In this document: positions 47,002 to 56,501 of the stretch, one piece after another | Layout: every line of letters begins with the position of its first letter | Position numbering within the stretch: position 1 is the stretch's first letter | Origin: an uncultured Aquimarina sp. | GTDB taxonomy: Bacteria; Bacteroidota; Bacteroidia; Flavobacteriales; Flavobacteriaceae | NCBI GenBank assembly: GCA_947496705.1 | Contig: CANMDW010000001.1 | Span: 744,001-808,000, forward strand | Length of the DNA stretch: 64,000 bases | Reading direction: 5' to 3' | Notes under the pieces: generated by a model | The model's database searches: none | Told to the model about the DNA's origin: nothing | Seen by the model: only the letters and a program-made list of their open reading frames with translations | Made by a program: the position numbers and the translations under genes

Positions 47002-47026
47002 AAAAATAAGTATTTGAATTATAAGT

Positions 47027-47058
47027 ACAAAGTCCTTCTTCCTTTCGAAGGACTTTGT
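47027..47058 (+). terminator. Hairpin between susD and the VCBS gene
   Basis: ACAAAGTCCTTC (47027-47038) pairs perfectly over 12 bp with GAAGGACTTTGT (47047-47058). It is followed by TACTT, not a long T tract, so it may limit read-through into the VCBS genes. Confidence 0.65.
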
Positions 47059-47106
47059 TACTTTAGTGCAACAACCAAATTGCTTGTCCTTTTACAAACA
47101 GAAACC

Positions 47107-50100
47107 ATGATACGTAACGCTTTTTTAAACTTGATTGTCATATCATTGCTGATTTCATGCCATCAAAAAAAGGAAGCATCAAAAAATCAGCCTCCACAAT
47201 CACAAAGGCTTTTTACAAAGCTCAAATCTGAAAAAACAGGCATTGATTTTATAAATCAAGTTACCAACCAAAAAGATTTCAATATCTTCAAATACCGTAA
47301 TTTCTATAACGGAGGTGGTGTAGCCATTGGGGATATCAATAACGATGGTCTTGCAGATATATATTTAACGGCCAATATGGGGAAGAATAAACTCTACCTC
47401 AATAAAGGCAATTTTACTTTCGAGGATATTTCAGCATCATCGGGCACATCGGGCAATAGATCCTGGTCTACAGGAGTAGTGATGGTCGATATTAATGCAG
47501 ATGGATTGCTTGATATTTATGTTTGTAATGCAGGAAATGTAAAAGGAGATGATCAAAAAAATGAACTGTTTATCAATAACGGCGATCTCACCTTTACCGA
47601 AAAAGCTTCAGATTATAACCTGGCCGATAGTGGGTTTACTACACATACTGCTTTTTTTGATTACGACCTGGATGGGGATCTGGATGCGTATATGCTAAAC
47701 AATAGCTTTATTCCTGTAAGTAGCCTGGGATATTCTGATAAAAGAGAACTTAGAAGTGAAGATTGGGATCTGCCCGATATGTTTAAAGGAGGGGGAGATA
47801 AATTGTTGCGCAACGATGATGGAAAATTCACCGATGTAAGTGAAACAGCCGGGATTTATGGTAGTTTGATAGGCTTTGGCCTGGGGGTTACCGTTGGAGA
47901 TATCAACGAAGATCTACTGCCCGATATCTATGTGTCAAACGATTTCTATGAGCGCGATTATCTGTATATCAACAATGGAGACGGCACCTTTACCGAAGAT
48001 ATAAAAAACAAAATGCCACATATTAGCCTGGCATCTATGGGAGCCGACATGGCAGATCTTAATAATGACGGCAAACCTGAAGTTTTTGTAACCGATATGC
48101 TTCCAGAAGGAGATGAAAGACTCAAAAACACCAGCGATTTTGAGCGATTTGACGTGTATCAGTTAAAGCAACGCAAAGATTTTTACCATCAGTATATGCA
48201 AAACACGTTGCAACTTAACAATGGTGACAACACCTTTTCTGAAATCGCTTTTTATAGTGGGGTAGGTAACACCGATTGGTCCTGGGGAGCTCTATTATTT
48301 GATATGGATAATGATGGATACCGAGATATTTATGTATGTAATGGAATTTATCACGATTTGACCAATCAGGATTTTATGGACTTTTTTGCAGCCGAAATTT
48401 ATCAGAAAATGGCAATTTCCGGAGTAAAAACTTCTCAGGATTCTATCATAAACAAAATGCCAAGTGTTCCTATTCTCAATTATGCATTCAGAAACAACCA
48501 GGATCTTACTTTTTCTGATAAAACAAAAGATTTTGGGTTTACCGAACCTAGTTTTTCTAATGGAGCGGCCTATGGAGATCTCGATAATGATGGAGACCTT
48601 GACCTCATTGTAAATAATGTGAATATGCCTCTGTTTGTATATCAGAATAATGCCGAAAGCAATTACCTGAAAATACAACTTAAAGGAGCCCAAAAGAATA
48701 CTTTCGCGATAGGAAGTGTCGTTGAGGTGTACCGAAATACCGAAATACTAAGACAGCAGTTAATACCATCCAGAGGATTTCAATCTTCAACCGATTATGT
48801 AATGACCTTTGGGTTGGGTACCACCGGGAAAGTGGATTCCATTCGGGTGATATGGCCTAATGGGAAAACTCAAAAACTTACCGGGATAGCCGTTAATCAA
48901 ACCATCAAATTGGATATTGCCGATGCTTCCGAAAGCTTTAAAAGTATTCCAAAAACACTAAAAACTTATTTTGCAGAGATCAAAACCGATTTAACCGCAC
49001 ATAAAGAAGATCCTTATGTAGATTTTGATTATGAAGGCTTAATTTCTAAAATGTCCTCCAGAGAAGGGCCTGCAATCGCTGTAGGAGATGTGAATGGAGA
49101 CGGTAATGATGATGTGTATATAGGTGGTGCCAAAGATCAGGCGGGCAGTTTATATATTCAAGCAAAAGAAGGGGAATTATCAATTTCTAACCAAATCGCT
49201 CCCCCTTGGGAGAAACCTAAGGAAGCTTTATATGAAGATACTGCGGCCAAATTTATAGATATAGATAAGGATCAAGACCTGGATTTGATAGTGGCTTCCG
49301 GAGGGAATTTTGCACAAGCTGAAGCAAAACAATTCAATACCAGAATATATCTCAACGATGGAAAAGGAAATTTTTCACAAGGACAAACCATTTTTAATGA
49401 GAATAATACCTCGGTGATTGCGCCTCATGATTTTGATGGTGATGGTGATGTCGATATCTTTATAGGAAATATGAGCGTGCCAGGCATTTATGGAATAAAT
49501 CCCAAGAATCTACTCTTGGAGAATGATGGGAAAGGGAATTTTAAAAACACTATCGAATCAAAAGCTTTTAAAGCCCAGAATATAGGGATGATCAATGATG
49601 CTGCCTGGCAAGATATAGATGGAGATCATAAAAAAGACCTGATTTTGGTCGGCGAGTGGATGTCGCCCAAGATCTTTAAGAATAATGGAAGACGATTAAG
49701 TCTGTTACCAACAAATCTCGATAGTATTTCGGGATGGTTTAATACTGTTGAAGCCAAAGATTTAGATAAAGACGGAGATATCGATTTGGTGATGGGAAAT
49801 CGGGGTCTAAATGCTATGTATAAGGCAAGCGATACACATCCAGCCAAAGTATATATCAATGATTTTGATAATAATGGTACTATTGAGCAAATTTTTACCC
49901 AGACTATTGATGGTAAAGATGTTCCGATACATCTAAAAAAAGAACTCACCGGCCAGATCAATTCTCTAAAAAAGCAAAACCTGAAGTTTTCAGAGTATGC
50001 TACCAAATCTATTGATGAGTTGTTTCCAAAAGAAATATTGCAAAAGACCATTGTAAAAACGGTCAATACCTTTGCAAGTATAGTGGCTTATAACGATGGA

Positions 50101-50448
50101 AAAGGGAATTTTGAGATCAAGGAGTTGCCACAACAGGCGCAACTATCATGTATTTGTGATATAGAAACCGAAGATCTTAATAATGATGGTATTCTGGATC
50201 TGATTTTGGGAGGAAACAATTATAATTTCAAGCCTCAGTTTTCCAGATTGGATGCAAGTAGAGGAACTATATTGTTGAGTGATGGAGAAGGAAAGTATCC
50301 CGATAGCTATCGGGATCAAAAATCTACAGGATTTTTTGTAGAAGGAGAAGTAAAAGAAATGTATTGGATCAAAAACACATCAGGAGAAAAGTACTTAATC
50401 ACTGGTATTAATAATAAAAAACCAAAGATTTTTAAATTGAATGATTAA
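47107..50448 (+). CDS. VCBS/ASPIC-UnbV repeat lipoprotein (CRTAC1-like)
   Basis: 1113 residues from ATG 47107 (MIRNAFLNLIVISLLISCHQKK, a lipoprotein with Cys18); an in-frame ATG at 47014 reads through the hairpin and is rejected. FG-GAP/VCBS calcium-binding blades dominate (GGVAIGDINNDGLADIYLT, DYDLDGDLDAYML, SNDFYERDYLYINNGDGTF). An ASPIC/UnbV domain (VIWPNGKTQKLTGIAVNQTIKLD) lies near residue 600, and more VCBS blades follow. Surface lipoproteins of this kind accompany SusC/SusD; the ligand is unknown. Tandem paralogue at 50944. Confidence 0.85.
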   Translation: MIRNAFLNLIVISLLISCHQKKEASKNQPPQSQRLFTKLKSEKTGIDFINQVTNQKDFNIFKYRNFYNGGGVAIGDINNDGLADIYLTANMGKNKLYLNKGNFTFEDISASSGTSGNRSWSTGVVMVDINADGLLDIYVCNAGNVKGDDQKNELFINNGDLTFTEKASDYNLADSGFTTHTAFFDYDLDGDLDAYMLNNSFIPVSSLGYSDKRELRSEDWDLPDMFKGGGDKLLRNDDGKFTDVSETAGIYGSLIGFGLGVTVGDINEDLLPDIYVSNDFYERDYLYINNGDGTFTEDIKNKMPHISLASMGADMADLNNDGKPEVFVTDMLPEGDERLKNTSDFERFDVYQLKQRKDFYHQYMQNTLQLNNGDNTFSEIAFYSGVGNTDWSWGALLFDMDNDGYRDIYVCNGIYHDLTNQDFMDFFAAEIYQKMAISGVKTSQDSIINKMPSVPILNYAFRNNQDLTFSDKTKDFGFTEPSFSNGAAYGDLDNDGDLDLIVNNVNMPLFVYQNNAESNYLKIQLKGAQKNTFAIGSVVEVYRNTEILRQQLIPSRGFQSSTDYVMTFGLGTTGKVDSIRVIWPNGKTQKLTGIAVNQTIKLDIADASESFKSIPKTLKTYFAEIKTDLTAHKEDPYVDFDYEGLISKMSSREGPAIAVGDVNGDGNDDVYIGGAKDQAGSLYIQAKEGELSISNQIAPPWEKPKEALYEDTAAKFIDIDKDQDLDLIVASGGNFAQAEAKQFNTRIYLNDGKGNFSQGQTIFNENNTSVIAPHDFDGDGDVDIFIGNMSVPGIYGINPKNLLLENDGKGNFKNTIESKAFKAQNIGMINDAAWQDIDGDHKKDLILVGEWMSPKIFKNNGRRLSLLPTNLDSISGWFNTVEAKDLDKDGDIDLVMGNRGLNAMYKASDTHPAKVYINDFDNNGTIEQIFTQTIDGKDVPIHLKKELTGQINSLKKQNLKFSEYATKSIDELFPKEILQKTIVKTVNTFASIVAYNDGKGNFEIKELPQQAQLSCICDIETEDLNNDGILDLILGGNNYNFKPQFSRLDASRGTILLSDGEGKYPDSYRDQKSTGFFVEGEVKEMYWIKNTSGEKYLITGINNKKPKIFKLND

Positions 50449-50451
50449 TTT

Positions 50452-50949
50452 TTTCACGCAAAGACCGCTAAGGGTATCAAAACAGAGTAGATGACAGAAA
50501 ATGATATTTCATATAAAATCATTGGGGCAGCTTTAGAATTACATAAATCAATAGGTCCGGGGTTGTTAGAATCAGCTTATGAAAATGCCTTAATGTATGA
50601 CCTTAAAGAATTGGGTCTTAATGTCAAATAACAAGTGCCAATGCCATTTATCTATAAGAAGTAAAGATGGAAGTTGGATAAAGAATAGATCTATTAATTG
50701 AAAACAAAGTAATTGTTGAAATAAAATCACTGGAAAATCTGGCACCAGTTCATTTTTCCCAGACACTTACATATCTTAAACTGGCAGATTTAAAACTGGG
50801 TTTGTTGATTAATTTCAATACAAAACTTTTAAAAAGCGGGATTCATAGAATTGTAAATAACTTGTAGAGAACTAAAAATGTATTTGAAAATTGGTAAATA
50901 TCACTTCGCGTCCTTTGCGTGTTTTTGTCTTTGCGCCCTTTGCGTGAAA
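50452..50949. mobile_element. GxxExxY-gene element with 12-bp terminal repeats
   Basis: TTTCACGCAAAG (50452-50463) and its exact complement CTTTGCGTGAAA (50938-50949) enclose a decayed GxxExxY gene. The right end is rich in further copies of TTTGCG (50914-50945). Such CACGCAAAG repeats are commonly seen beside GxxExxY genes. The right repeat overlaps the likely start codon of the downstream gene. Confidence 0.6.
50491..50867 (+). pseudogene. GxxExxY family protein, inactivated
   Basis: Begins [20 protein letters not shown], then [17 protein letters not shown], the family signature G-x-x-E-x-x-Y. The frame is then interrupted: an in-frame TAA replaces a Lys codon after LGLNVK, a base is lost after FIYK, and a second TAA replaces a Tyr codon before RIDLLIENK. 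The remainder (LENLAPVHFSQTLTYLKLADLKLG, then NNL stop) is intact in the shifted frame. Intact members are about 125 residues. Function is unknown and the copy is dead. Confidence 0.85.
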
Positions 50950-53900
50950 TTTAAAACATTAAGAATCTTATTCCTAACGGTCATATTTCTTTTCTTTTCT
51001 TGCTCAGATAAAAACAACCAAGGAGATCTATTCGAAAAAGTGCCTTCTGAAACTACAAATATCACTTTTCAAAATACCTTGAATCCAACTGAGGATTTAA
51101 ATATCCTGGATTATCTATATTTCTACAACGGTGCTGGTGTTGCGGTTGGTGATATCAATAATGATGATTTGGTAGACGTATTTTTCACTGCCAATCAGGG
51201 AAAAAATAAACTATATCTCAACAAGGGAAATTTTCAATTCGAAGATATTACCTCTACTGCAGGTGTTGCAGGCAATTCTGACTGGAATACAGGAACCGTA
51301 ATGGCCGATGTAAATGGTGACGGTTTTCTGGATATTTATGTATGCGCAGTTGTTGGTGTGCAGGGATTAGAGGGTGCTAATGAGCTATTTATAAATAACG
51401 GCAATGGTACATTTACCGAAAAAGCCTCTCAATACAAATTGGATTTTGATAATTATTCTTCTTCAGCCGCTTTTTTTGATTATGATAACGATGGAGACCT
51501 GGATATGTATCTGCTCAATCACGCGATCCATACCCAAAATTCCTTTGGAAAGGCTTCTATCAGAAATAGCAGGAATTATGAAAGCGGAGACAAATTGCTT
51601 CGCAATGATGGACAGCAATTTACGGATGTAAGCGAAGAGGCAGGGATTTTTGGTGGCGCCAATGGATATGGCTTAGGGGTAGCAACAGCCGATTTTAATA
51701 ATGATGGATTTACAGATATCTATGTAAGCAATGATTTTCATGAAGATGATTATTATTATATCAATAATAGAAACGGAACCTTTAGCGAGCAATTAAAAGA
51801 AAAATTTGGCCACACAAGCCGTTTTTCGATGGGTAGTGATGTTTCAGATATCAATCATGATGGATTCGTAGATATTTTAACCCTCGATATGGCCCCCGAA
51901 GATGAGAAAGTGCTAAAAGCTTCTGTTGGGGATGAGACGGTAGATATGCTCGATATGAGAATCAATCGGTTGGGATATCATTATCAGTTTGCCAGAAATA
52001 TGCTTCAGATCAATCAATCCGGAAAATTCTTTTCTGAAACCGCATTGCTGAGTGGGGTGGCAGAAAGTGACTGGAGCTGGTCTGCACTATTTGCCGATTA
52101 CGATCAGGATGGGGAGCAGGATATCTTTATTTCTAATGGGATCCCAAAAAGGCCCAATAACCTGGATTATATTAAATATATCTCTAATGAAAAAATTAAA
52201 GATAAGTTAACCAAAACCAAATTGGTGGATCAGGAAGCACTCAATATCATGCCATCTGGAGCGGTGCAGAATTATATTTTTCGGGGACTAACAGAGATTC
52301 AATTTACAGATCAATCGGCAACCTGGTTGCCAAAAGATACGATCATTTCTACAGGAAGCGCATATGCAGATTTTGATAACGACGGAGATCTGGATATTGT
52401 CACCAATAATATCAATGATCTGGTTACTTTTTACAAAAACAAAACAAATACAAAATCAACGTATTTAAAACTGAAATTTATTTATAAGAAACCAAATATC
52501 ATGGGGATAGGGACCAAAGTAATATCCTATCATGATGGGATACCTCAATATAAGCAGTTATTTACAGCAAAAGGTTTTCAGTCATCATCTGAAGCTATAG
52601 TTCATTTTGGATACGGAAATGCAGAAATAGTAGATTCTCTTAAGATTATCTGGCCCGATAATACCATACAGGTTGCAGAACATATCAAAACAAATCAGAC
52701 CTTAACGATTAAATTATTGAATAAGAGAACTCCTGTAGATTATGATACATTGTTTCCAAAACCAAAGCCATGGTTTAAAAAAATTGACAGCCTTCCTGGG
52801 CTACAATATGTCCACAAAGAAAATGGGTATGTAGATTTTAATCGTCAGAAGTTAATTCCTTATAAGATTTCAGATCGTGGACCTGCAACTGCAGTTGGTG
52901 ATCTTAACGGAGATGGAAAAGATGATGTTTTCTTCGGAAGTTCAAAACACGAGCCTTCTAAAGTGTTTTTCCAAACTTCCACAGGTTTTGAAGAACAACA
53001 AATCGAAGTTCTTGAAGCTGATAAACTTAAAGAAGATGTAGCCTCTGTAATTGAAGATTTTAATGGGGATTCAAAGAATGATCTTTTAGTAGCATCTTCG
53101 GGAGGAGAATTCTTTGGCCCTTCAAAACAGTTGATAGACCGGTTGTATTATGGCGACGGTTCAGGGTTCAGTAAAGGGCAGTTCCCAGAGCTTTTTGAGC
53201 ATGAATCAGTTATAAAACCACAGGATATAGATCAAGATGGGGATTTGGACCTGTTTGTAGGGGCACATGCAGTATCCAATGATTTTGGGAATATTCCTAA
53301 TTCATACCTCTTAATCAATGACAAAGGAAATTTCAGCATACAGGAAAACAACGAACTTCAGAAAGTGGGAATGGTAACCGATGCTGTTTGGAGTGATTTT
53401 GATGGAGATAATGTGAAGGACCTCATTGTAGTTGGCGAATGGATGTCACCACATTTTTTTAAAAATAACAACGGAATATTATCAGACGTTACCTCTTTGG
53501 TCTCTACAGATAAAATGAATGGTTTATGGCAATCTATTGTCGGGTTTGATATTGATGATGATGGCGATCAGGATTATTTGTTAGGAAATTTCGGATTAAA
53601 TACTAAATTTAAAGCATCCCGGGATTTTCCACTTACAATGTATTATGCAGATTTTGACAATAACCAAAAGACCGAAACCATCATCGCTATTTCTAAAGGA
53701 GGAAACTATTATACAGCTTTGGGATTAGATGAATTATCAGGACAGTTAAATTTCTTAAGAAAAAAGTTTACTACCTATGCGGCATTTGCCGGTAAAACGG
53801 TTGAAGAAGTTTTTGGAAAAGAGGTATTGGATAAAGCAGTAGTACTAGAAGTACATCAATTGGCTTCTGGATACCTGAAAAATGAAAAGGGGGCATTCAC

Positions 53901-54216
53901 ATTTGTTCCTTTTGAAAATAAGCTGCAAGTAGCCCCGATTACGACCATGTTAAAGCATGATTTTAATAAAGATGGTACAGATGAGGTGTTTCTGGCAGGG
54001 AATTATTTTGGAGTGATACCCTACCATGGTAGATTTGATAGTTTTGCAGGAGCGGTACTTCAAAAAGATGGTGTTGTAATAGATGCCGATAAGCTGAATG
54101 TTAACCTCACTCAAAAAGCCGTAAAAGGATTAAATATTATTAATTTTGCTGATACAGAGTATTTACTTGTTACCATAAACAATGGAAAAATTGAAATTTA
54201 TGAACTTGATCAATAA
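50944..54216 (+). CDS. Second VCBS/ASPIC-UnbV lipoprotein (CRTAC1-like)
   Basis: 1090 residues from GTG 50944, giving MKFKTLRILFLTVIFLFFSC, an ideal lipoprotein signal. Starting at ATG 50878 would add 22 residues read through the repeat of the mobile element (HFASFACFC...), which is unlikely. Architecture matches 47107-50448: GVAVGDINNDDLVDVFFTANQGKNKLYLN, many DYDNDGDLD blades, an ASPIC/UnbV region and C-terminal blades. The start codon lies inside the right terminal repeat of the GxxExxY element. Overlaps the haloperoxidase gene. Confidence 0.85.
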   Translation: MKFKTLRILFLTVIFLFFSCSDKNNQGDLFEKVPSETTNITFQNTLNPTEDLNILDYLYFYNGAGVAVGDINNDDLVDVFFTANQGKNKLYLNKGNFQFEDITSTAGVAGNSDWNTGTVMADVNGDGFLDIYVCAVVGVQGLEGANELFINNGNGTFTEKASQYKLDFDNYSSSAAFFDYDNDGDLDMYLLNHAIHTQNSFGKASIRNSRNYESGDKLLRNDGQQFTDVSEEAGIFGGANGYGLGVATADFNNDGFTDIYVSNDFHEDDYYYINNRNGTFSEQLKEKFGHTSRFSMGSDVSDINHDGFVDILTLDMAPEDEKVLKASVGDETVDMLDMRINRLGYHYQFARNMLQINQSGKFFSETALLSGVAESDWSWSALFADYDQDGEQDIFISNGIPKRPNNLDYIKYISNEKIKDKLTKTKLVDQEALNIMPSGAVQNYIFRGLTEIQFTDQSATWLPKDTIISTGSAYADFDNDGDLDIVTNNINDLVTFYKNKTNTKSTYLKLKFIYKKPNIMGIGTKVISYHDGIPQYKQLFTAKGFQSSSEAIVHFGYGNAEIVDSLKIIWPDNTIQVAEHIKTNQTLTIKLLNKRTPVDYDTLFPKPKPWFKKIDSLPGLQYVHKENGYVDFNRQKLIPYKISDRGPATAVGDLNGDGKDDVFFGSSKHEPSKVFFQTSTGFEEQQIEVLEADKLKEDVASVIEDFNGDSKNDLLVASSGGEFFGPSKQLIDRLYYGDGSGFSKGQFPELFEHESVIKPQDIDQDGDLDLFVGAHAVSNDFGNIPNSYLLINDKGNFSIQENNELQKVGMVTDAVWSDFDGDNVKDLIVVGEWMSPHFFKNNNGILSDVTSLVSTDKMNGLWQSIVGFDIDDDGDQDYLLGNFGLNTKFKASRDFPLTMYYADFDNNQKTETIIAISKGGNYYTALGLDELSGQLNFLRKKFTTYAAFAGKTVEEVFGKEVLDKAVVLEVHQLASGYLKNEKGAFTFVPFENKLQVAPITTMLKHDFNKDGTDEVFLAGNYFGVIPYHGRFDSFAGAVLQKDGVVIDADKLNVNLTQKAVKGLNIINFADTEYLLVTINNGKIEIYELDQ

Positions 54217-55582
54217 ATATGATACTATTTCCTCTTTGAGAGGTGGTAGGGGGGTGTTTGCCTTTCTTTTTCTAATTTTACTACTATCCTGCTGCCAAAA
54301 AGAGAATGCAACGATAGAGATCACTCAGAACGATTACCATAATGTAGTAGATAAGATAACCGAGGTAATGGTACATGATATATTTTCTCCACCGGTTGCG
54401 AGTAGAATATATAATTATCCCAATATTGCTGCCTATGAGGTGATTTGCCAGCAAAACAAAACCTATACAACACTATCTGGCCAATTACATGGCCTTACAC
54501 CGGTTCCTGTGGCCGATAGTACTCAAAATATTAATTATCATGTAGCCGCATTGGTAGCCTATATAGAAGTAGGTAAAGAACTTATTTTTTCTGAAGACAG
54601 GATAGAAGTATACAGAGATAGCCTGTACAATTCATGGAAAGAAATTAATGAAAGTAGTTTTAATGATTCCAAAGACTATGGGTTACAAGTGGCGCAGCAC
54701 ATAAAAGATTGGCTATCTGCCGATAACTATGCACAAACGCGTACCATGCCCAAGTTTTCTGTCAATACCGGGGATCCTGCTCGTTGGCAACCTACGCCAC
54801 CCGATTATATGGATGGGATCGAACCGCATTGGAGAGAGATCAGACCATCGATTATAGATTCTGCATCACAATTTACCCCCTCAAAACACCCTGATTTTTC
54901 TTTAGAAAAAGATGCTCCGTTTTATAAAGAACTCCTGGAGACTTATGAGGTTGGATTGGAGATTAAAAAAGAAGGGGATACTTCAGAAAAAATGCAAATA
55001 GCACAGTTTTGGGATTGTAACCCTTATGTGTCTACACATAAAGGTCATTTGATGTTTGCCACCAAAAAGATCACTCCGGGAGCACATTGGATTGGGATTT
55101 GCAAAATTGCCTGCAGAAAAACCGAGGCAGATTTTGCAAAAACCGTATATGCTTATACCAAAACGTCTATTGCTATTGCAGATGCGTTTATAAGCTGCTG
55201 GGATGAGAAATACAGAAGCAATTTGATACGGCCAGAGACCTTGATCAATCAACATATTGATGAAAACTGGGAACCCGTTTTACAAACACCGCCTTTTCCA
55301 GAATACACCAGCGGGCATTCTGTAGTATCTGGAGCAGCGTCTATCGTTCTTACCAATATTTTTGGCGATAATTTTGCCTTTAATGACGATACCGAAGTAC
55401 CATACGGATTACCTATTCGTTCTTTCAGATCTTTTAATACGGCAGCAGACGAAGCGGCAGTTAGCAGGTTATACGGGGGGATTCATTATCGTGCTGCGAT
55501 AGATCTGGGCTTAGAACAGGGGCGTGAATTAGGAAGTTTTGTTGTCAAAAAGCTTCAGATGACAAAAAATAGTAATAACTAG
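54200..55582 (+). CDS. Vanadium-haloperoxidase-like PAP2 lipoprotein
   Basis: 460 residues from ATG 54200 (an upstream ATG at 54182 is possible), with lipoprotein signal VFAFLFLILLLSCC. The PAP2/vanadium active site is complete: K337-x6-R344-P345 (KYRSNLIRP), the SGH triad S371-G372-H373 in EYTSGHS, and S422-R423-x5-H429 (SRLYGGIHY). The last His would coordinate vanadate if this is a haloperoxidase; an acid phosphatase role shares the same site. Overlaps the upstream VCBS gene by 17 bp, so it belongs to the same operon. Confidence 0.82.
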   Translation: MNLINKYDTISSLRGGRGVFAFLFLILLLSCCQKENATIEITQNDYHNVVDKITEVMVHDIFSPPVASRIYNYPNIAAYEVICQQNKTYTTLSGQLHGLTPVPVADSTQNINYHVAALVAYIEVGKELIFSEDRIEVYRDSLYNSWKEINESSFNDSKDYGLQVAQHIKDWLSADNYAQTRTMPKFSVNTGDPARWQPTPPDYMDGIEPHWREIRPSIIDSASQFTPSKHPDFSLEKDAPFYKELLETYEVGLEIKKEGDTSEKMQIAQFWDCNPYVSTHKGHLMFATKKITPGAHWIGICKIACRKTEADFAKTVYAYTKTSIAIADAFISCWDEKYRSNLIRPETLINQHIDENWEPVLQTPPFPEYTSGHSVVSGAASIVLTNIFGDNFAFNDDTEVPYGLPIRSFRSFNTAADEAAVSRLYGGIHYRAAIDLGLEQGRELGSFVVKKLQMTKNSNN

Positions 55583-55583
55583 A

Positions 55584-56483
55584 ATGAAGAAAACAGTAAC
55601 GATTGTTTTGGTGATGCTTTTAGGCTTGGCCATATGGTATGTATGTATTAAAAAGTATGATTATCAAATTAGCTTTAAGGCCAATGCAGCCCCGGGAAGT
55701 GTATATGATCAGGTAAAAAATGTAAAATCCGGTTCAGATGATATCAAAGACTTTTCTATAGAAGAAACCGATCTTTTCAAATCGATAAGACAAGAAGTGA
55801 TTATAGATAGTACAGCAGTTATTTTAGACTGGTATTTTGAAAGTATAAGCGATACTATTACCAAAATCAAGGTTGGGATTATTTCTAAAGAGCATTCTCT
55901 GCAACATCGGTTACAAATAATAACAGGATCTTCTCCTCTTGTCAACTTAGTGAAGAATGACATGATCGATTTCAGAAAAAAACTCAGATATTATACAGAT
56001 AGTTTCAGGGTAATTATTGATGGTGAGATCGAAACACCAGAAATGAATGTGCTTCTTGTTTCTTCAAAAACCAAAAGATCCAGAAAAGCGAATGAAATGA
56101 TGAGGTCTAATGCATACCTCCATCCCAAATTAGCAGAACATAACATCAGTAAGAATGGATTTCCTTTTGTGAAAATTAAGCATTGGGATACAAAAACAGA
56201 TTCTATACACCTCGATTTTGGGTTTCCGATAATTTACAATGACTCTTTACCGGTTTCTTCACATATAATATATAATAAAATGGAATCAAAAAAAGCTCTG
56301 AAAGCAACCTATTACGGGAATTACCGAAATAGTGACGAAGCCTGGTTTGCCTTGTTAGAATATGCCGATAAGCATCATATTGCTCTGGAGAAAACCCCTT
56401 TAGAGATTTTCTATAACAATCCAATGATGGGTGGTACAGAGTTACAATGGAAAGCCGAGATATTTTTTCCGATCAAAAACTGA
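55584..56483 (+). CDS. Membrane-anchored protein with a GyrI-like domain
   Basis: 299 residues. An N-terminal hydrophobic helix (VTIVLVMLLGLAIWYVCI) anchors it. The middle (about 40-150) resembles SRPBCC-like sequences. The C-terminal part, with KATYYGNYRNSDEAWFALLEYADKHHIALEKTPLEIFYNNPMMGG, is a GyrI/AraC effector-binding-like ligand domain. It starts 1 bp after the haloperoxidase stop, so it is probably co-transcribed. A sensor or lipid/small-molecule binding role is inferred. Confidence 0.65.
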   Translation: MKKTVTIVLVMLLGLAIWYVCIKKYDYQISFKANAAPGSVYDQVKNVKSGSDDIKDFSIEETDLFKSIRQEVIIDSTAVILDWYFESISDTITKIKVGIISKEHSLQHRLQIITGSSPLVNLVKNDMIDFRKKLRYYTDSFRVIIDGEIETPEMNVLLVSSKTKRSRKANEMMRSNAYLHPKLAEHNISKNGFPFVKIKHWDTKTDSIHLDFGFPIIYNDSLPVSSHIIYNKMESKKALKATYYGNYRNSDEAWFALLEYADKHHIALEKTPLEIFYNNPMMGGTELQWKAEIFFPIKN

Positions 56484-56501
56484 ACTCATTTAAGCTGCAG
56501 A

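Noticed and set aside
47014..47106. N-terminal extension of the first VCBS protein
   Set aside because: It would translate through a perfect 12-bp hairpin and spoil the lipoprotein signal that begins at 47107.
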